A model generated the notes under the pieces. The model made no database searches. It saw nothing but the letters and a program-made list of their open reading frames with translations, and was not told where the DNA came from. The position numbers were made by a program, and so were the translations under genes. This document shows, piece by piece, positions 23,935 through 27,267 of a stretch of 27,267 nucleotides of DNA. Numbering within the stretch: the first letter of the stretch is position 1; the number at the start of each line of letters is the position of its first letter. The stretch lies in the NCBI GenBank assembly GCA_030731175.1, contig JANQUM010000228.1, positions 1 through 27,267 on the forward strand. The letters run 5' to 3'. The stretch is from Spirosomataceae bacterium (GTDB lineage: Bacteria > Bacteroidota > Bacteroidia > Cytophagales > Spirosomataceae).

Positions 23935-24954
23935 ATGAGAAATAAGACGAAACAACTGATAAAAAACACACTTCTGCTTGGCTGTATTTTGATTTCACCG
24001 GCGGCGATTTCGCAGGATATCGCTGATTTATCAACCAAAACCACCGCATCTTTTCGTTCCATGAGCGTAGTGAATGATGCCGTAATTTGGGCGGGTGGCT
24101 CGGGTGGAACAATCGTAAAATCTGTAAACGGGGCAAAAAGTTGGGAGGTTTTTACGATTGACGTAAAGCTCGATTTTCGTGGAATTTACGCCTTTGATGC
24201 ACAAAACGCCGTGGCGATGTCTGCCGGAGAAGCCGAAACCGGAGCAGCAAAGATTTATAAAACTACCAATGGAGGAAAAAGCTGGGAAGTAGTTTTTGAA
24301 ACAACAGAAACGGGCGTATTTCTCGATTGCTTAAAATTCAAAGATAAAAAGACGGGTTATGTTCTCGGCGATCCCATCAGCGGTAAACCTTACGTGCTAA
24401 AAACAACGAACGGCGGGAAATCATGGAAACGAATAAATCCTGAAATATTCCCTGACATGATAGAGGGCGAAGCGTCTTTTGCGGCGAGTAATTCTAATAT
24501 TTCTGTTCATAAAAAACGAGTGTTATTCAGCACGCAAAGTCGCGTTTATATTTCGGAGAATGCGGGGAAGTCGTGGCAAGTTTCGCAAACACCTTTCAAA
24601 CAGGGAAGTACTGCCGGAATTTTTGGGTTGTACTTTTTGGGTGAAGAACGTGGCTTTGCTGTCGGCGGAGATTACGTGGATGACAAAACGGAATACCCCA
24701 ATATTGCTCAAACTTTTGACGGTGGAAATACCTGGAATTTCACCGAAACCGCAAAGCCATTTGGTTTGAAAGAATCGGTTTGGCAATCGGGAAAGAACGA
24801 GTTCTTCATAGTAGGAACATCGGGCGTAAGCAAATCAACAGATGATGGAAAGATGTGGCAAAGCGTTTCTAACGACCCTTACCACGTGGTTCAGTGCGGC
24901 GAAGCTAAATGCTACGCTATTGGTGGGAAGGGTAGATTTGTTGTGTTGAACTAA
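23935..24954 (+). CDS. YCF48-like beta-propeller secreted protein with six Asp-box-like repeats
   Basis: From the ATG at 23935 the protein has 339 residues with a signal peptide (basic start, NTLLLGCILISPAAISQ). The track of the frame extends upstream to 23845 inside batD, but that is an artefact. Repeated motifs of the type S/T-x-NGGKSW occur six times: NGAKSW, two NGGKSW, NAGKSW, DGGNTW and DDGKMW. This is the BNR or Asp-box pattern of beta-propellers, and the sequence resembles the YCF48/PSII-assembly-like family, in which the plant and cyanobacterial members act in photosystem II assembly. In Bacteroidota such proteins are secreted and of unknown function. It is divergent from batD, with only 20 bases between starts. 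Confidence 0.85.
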   Translation: MRNKTKQLIKNTLLLGCILISPAAISQDIADLSTKTTASFRSMSVVNDAVIWAGGSGGTIVKSVNGAKSWEVFTIDVKLDFRGIYAFDAQNAVAMSAGEAETGAAKIYKTTNGGKSWEVVFETTETGVFLDCLKFKDKKTGYVLGDPISGKPYVLKTTNGGKSWKRINPEIFPDMIEGEASFAASNSNISVHKKRVLFSTQSRVYISENAGKSWQVSQTPFKQGSTAGIFGLYFLGEERGFAVGGDYVDDKTEYPNIAQTFDGGNTWNFTETAKPFGLKESVWQSGKNEFFIVGTSGVSKSTDDGKMWQSVSNDPYHVVQCGEAKCYAIGGKGRFVVLN

Positions 24955-25008
24955 ACCAATAAGAATTGAACAAGGAAGTTAGATGCGAAAAAGTCTAAAA
25001 TGATCTCT

Positions 25009-26004
25009 TTATCCCAACGGTAAATAGATTTTATCCGCCAATTCTTGATATTCTTTACGGGCATCGCTGCGGGTGGTGATACCGCCGCCACTTTTGAAGT
25101 AAAATTGCCCGTTACGCTTTTCGATGAACCGAATCATCACGGCAGAGTTCAGGCTTTCGCCGTCAAATAAGCCAAAAATCCCCGTGTAAAACCCTCGTTT
25201 CCCGTTTTCGTAAGTTAGCTTTTCTGCTTCCTGAATAATGTTTACGGTTTTATCTTTTGGTGCTCCCGAAATAGAACCCGCGGGAAGTAGTTCATTTAAA
25301 ACCCCACCGATATTATCCCGCCAGTCTTCGGGTAATTGTCCGCAAATTTCGGAACTGACTTGCAGTAATTCCCGCCCGTCGTCTTTCGTGATTTTTTCTA
25401 CATACCGAAAGCGTTCAACCCACACTTTATTACATACTTTGCTGAGGTCGTTTCTGATTAAATCAACGATGGTTGTGTGTTCGTATTTTTCTTTGAGATC
25501 ATTGAGTAGGAGTGATTCCGCATTGGGCAGCTTGGCATCAATAGTGCCTTTCATCGGGAAAGAAGAAATTTTGCCCTCACCCGTAATCTGAACGAACGTT
25601 TCTGGTGAATAACACAGGAAGTTATCCTTTACAAATAACTTGTACTTCGCCCGTGCTTTTTCGTAGATTTCTTCCATAGAAACCCCCAATTCAATTGGTG
25701 TTTCGGCGGTCAGGTTTGTTAAAAAACTATTGCCGTAATTCAGGTTTTCTTTAACAATATCAAAGGCTTTTTTGTAAGTAGAAAAGGGGAGCGGGGATTT
25801 CTGCAGGATAGCAACCTCACTCAGCTCAAAATCCTCACGCCCAGCCACTCGTTGGGGTTCCATCTCAAACCGCACCCGATCCTGATTTAGTTCGCTCAAT
25901 GGAATAACGAACGGTTGTTCCATCTCGAAGTCAATTACAAACAAAAATGGAAGACGTTGCCTTCCATTTTTGTTGAGCTGATCAATAAATTCTTTATACG
26001 GCAT
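25009..26004 (-). CDS. pabB: Aminodeoxychorismate synthase component I
   Basis: Converts chorismate (with ammonia or glutamine amide) to 4-amino-4-deoxychorismate for folate. From the ATG at 26004 it has 331 residues; the open frame starts with TTG at 26046, but the ATG gives the expected N-terminus (MPYKEFIDQL, then PFLFVIDF). The diagnostic lysine of ADC synthase is visible in FPMKGTID (K152), which anthranilate synthase would have as PIAGT. Further conserved parts: DLIRNDL, ELLPAGSISGAPK at 238-250, and the GGGITTRSDARKEYQE metal and substrate region. It is a short stand-alone form. No pabA or pabC neighbour is in the window, so the glutaminase partner is elsewhere or shared with trpG. Confidence 0.92.
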   Translation of the reverse strand: MPYKEFIDQLNKNGRQRLPFLFVIDFEMEQPFVIPLSELNQDRVRFEMEPQRVAGREDFELSEVAILQKSPLPFSTYKKAFDIVKENLNYGNSFLTNLTAETPIELGVSMEEIYEKARAKYKLFVKDNFLCYSPETFVQITGEGKISSFPMKGTIDAKLPNAESLLLNDLKEKYEHTTIVDLIRNDLSKVCNKVWVERFRYVEKITKDDGRELLQVSSEICGQLPEDWRDNIGGVLNELLPAGSISGAPKDKTVNIIQEAEKLTYENGKRGFYTGIFGLFDGESLNSAVMIRFIEKRNGQFYFKSGGGITTRSDARKEYQELADKIYLPLG

Positions 26005-26153
26005 AGAGTCAATAATAAATGACGGCGAATTTTGCTGTTTCGTCAATAGCCAAATTCTAATTCACATTTAGTTAAAACTAAAAAGGAGTTTTAAAGTTTC
26101 ATGAGATTATTATTCGACATTGCCTTCAAGAAATCAGATGTTTGTACCATTAT

Positions 26154-27149
26154 TCAAAACCCCCAGCTCCCACTAAAAATCCAACGTCCAATTTGGGGTA
26201 AGTAGTTGGTTCGGGAAGCGGCAAGTTGAAAGCGTTTTGTCTGAAAACGCAAGCCGTAAGATAATCCTCCGAAGCGGTTTTCTTCCCCTAAACTCATTTC
26301 TTGCGAAAGGCGGTAATTATACCCGATCATCGGAATAATTTTGTCGTTGAAAAGTAATTCCGCCCCTCCGCTCAAATGCCCTGCTACTTGCTGCGTCGTC
26401 GAGATTTTCTCCAAAATACCTTGCGGTTCTAAGCTTTCAAAGCGGTACAATTGATTTGCAGAAATCGTAAACCGAACGGGCATATATTGGGGTTTAAAAC
26501 TTGTTCCAATCAACAAATCGAATGGTAGTTGCTGCTGCACATCAGTAAAACGGCTGATTGAAAATCCGAGATTTCGGGCGGTCATTCCGAAAGTGAAATC
26601 CTTTTCGGGATGTCGAAAAACGCCACCAACGTCAAGCAAAAACGCGGTAGAATTATAAGACTCGATAAACGAAGTCACAATTTTGGCAGCTACGCCAAAA
26701 GCAATATATTTGATTTTTCTTGAATGGGCAACGGACAGTAAAGCATTCCCCGCTCCGAAAGTTTGGGTTGGATTGCCCACGGCATCAGTTCCGGCAAATT
26801 CTCCGAAGGAAATTCCCCGAAACCCGACCGCCCACTGCCTTTTTTTCTTATCCTGGAAAGCGTAACCGGCGGCTGTGTAAATTCCTTGACCGAATACGGG
26901 AGAAATTCCTACTTCGAGGTTATTATTTTGGGCGGAATCTAATAAGCCCGGGTTCTGTAAAAAGGAAAGTGGTTGTGAATTTACCAAACTTATAACATTG
27001 CTGCCGAGAGCATTTTGGGTGGCATTTGCAGGAATGCCCACGTAAGAAAACGCCGATTGCCCCTTTACCGCTCCACTATGAGCGATAAAACATGCCGTCA
27101 GCAATATTATAAGGCATCGAAACTTAAAAAAAGCAGGTGGTTGGTTCAA
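26154..27149 (-). CDS. porQ: Type IX secretion system protein PorQ
   Basis: A 331-residue outer-membrane-barrel protein with a signal peptide (KFRCLIILLTACFIAHSGA, likely cleaved near residue 30). The mature part fits the PorV/PorQ group: SYVGIPANATQNALG at the start, SLVNSQPLSFLQNPGLL, AVGFRGISFGEFAGTD, LLDVGGVFRHPEKDFTFGMTARNLGFS and PVRFTISANQLYRFESL, ending in aromatic beta-strands with terminal F. PorQ helps hold the T9SS attachment complex (PorU, PorV, PorZ) on the surface. Start codon: only TTG at 27149 (no ATG in the signal region); an in-frame stop lies about 35 bases further upstream. It is 54 bases downstream of the truncated gene at the right edge on the same strand, so they may be co-transcribed. 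Confidence 0.88.
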   Translation of the reverse strand: MNQPPAFFKFRCLIILLTACFIAHSGAVKGQSAFSYVGIPANATQNALGSNVISLVNSQPLSFLQNPGLLDSAQNNNLEVGISPVFGQGIYTAAGYAFQDKKKRQWAVGFRGISFGEFAGTDAVGNPTQTFGAGNALLSVAHSRKIKYIAFGVAAKIVTSFIESYNSTAFLLDVGGVFRHPEKDFTFGMTARNLGFSISRFTDVQQQLPFDLLIGTSFKPQYMPVRFTISANQLYRFESLEPQGILEKISTTQQVAGHLSGGAELLFNDKIIPMIGYNYRLSQEMSLGEENRFGGLSYGLRFQTKRFQLAASRTNYLPQIGRWIFSGSWGF

Positions 27150-27203
27150 AATTTGTTTGTTTTCAAGAAATAGAACTATCTAATCAGCAGTTACATTTTT
27201 GGC

Positions 27204-27267
27204 TTACAAATCAAACTTAATTCCTTGAGCCAAAGGCAGATCTTCTCCGTAGTTGATGGTATTTGTC
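27204..27267 (-). CDS. C-terminal end of an unidentified gene (truncated by window edge)
   Basis: A minus-strand frame open to the right edge gives the last 20 residues, ending NYGEDLPLAQGIKFDL, with a stop at 27204-27206. The composition and the position just before porQ suggest a real coding sequence. Too short to identify. Confidence 0.45.
   Translation of the reverse strand, partial: TNTINYGEDLPLAQGIKFDL

Overview
The window looks like chromosomal DNA of a member of the Bacteroidota, most likely the Cytophagales (inference, no database search was possible). The reasons are a PorQ-type component of the type IX secretion system (T9SS), a secreted protein with a degenerate T9SS sorting domain, a B-type succinate dehydrogenase with the di-haem cytochrome subunit, 7TMR-DISM sensor kinase architecture, a BatD protein, several Bacteroidota-style -7 promoter elements (TAnnTTTG), and little sign of Shine-Dalgarno sequences. 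No rRNA, tRNA, CRISPR array or insertion sequence was seen.

Layout. 1-567 (-): 5' part of a conserved hypothetical gene cut by the left edge. 748-1272 (+): lipocalin-like lipoprotein, separated by a bidirectional terminator from an exported M28 metallopeptidase (1338-2834, -). 3053-3679 (+): exported helical-repeat protein of unknown role. 3742-6069 (-): probable operon phosphosulfolactate synthase (ComA) - DedA membrane protein - shikimate dehydrogenase (aroE), with a perfect 15-bp hairpin between comA and dedA. 6269-7141 (-): M43-like metalloprotease lipoprotein. 7518-12503 (+): succinate dehydrogenase operon sdhC-sdhA-X-sdhB, where X is a 459-aa polytopic DUF6056-type membrane protein lying inside the operon. 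12666-15305 (+): valyl-tRNA synthetase between two terminators.

15.5-20.2 kb is visibly more AT-rich and holds signalling and secretion genes: a stand-alone LytTR protein (-), a secreted T9SS-cargo-like protein (-), and a NarX-like sensor kinase overlapping its LuxR-type response regulator (+). A 13-bp perfect inverted repeat lies just upstream of the kinase's candidate promoter. 20.2-27.3 kb returns to housekeeping genes: a YcxB-like protein divergent from a PyrR-like phosphoribosyltransferase, batD followed by chorismate synthase (aroC, -), a YCF48-like beta-propeller protein (+), aminodeoxychorismate synthase component I (pabB, -), porQ (-), and the last 20 codons of another minus-strand gene at the right edge.

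How it fits together. aroE and aroC feed chorismate and pabB draws it toward folate, but the three are separate transcription units. SdhCAB links the TCA cycle to menaquinone. PorQ belongs to the system that would export and anchor the T9SS cargo-like protein. The best candidates for something undescribed are the DUF6056 protein embedded in sdhCAB, the palindrome-controlled kinase/regulator pair with its AT-rich neighbourhood, and the ComA homologue, which may make a sulfonate precursor (possibly for sulfonolipids). None of these is proven by sequence alone.
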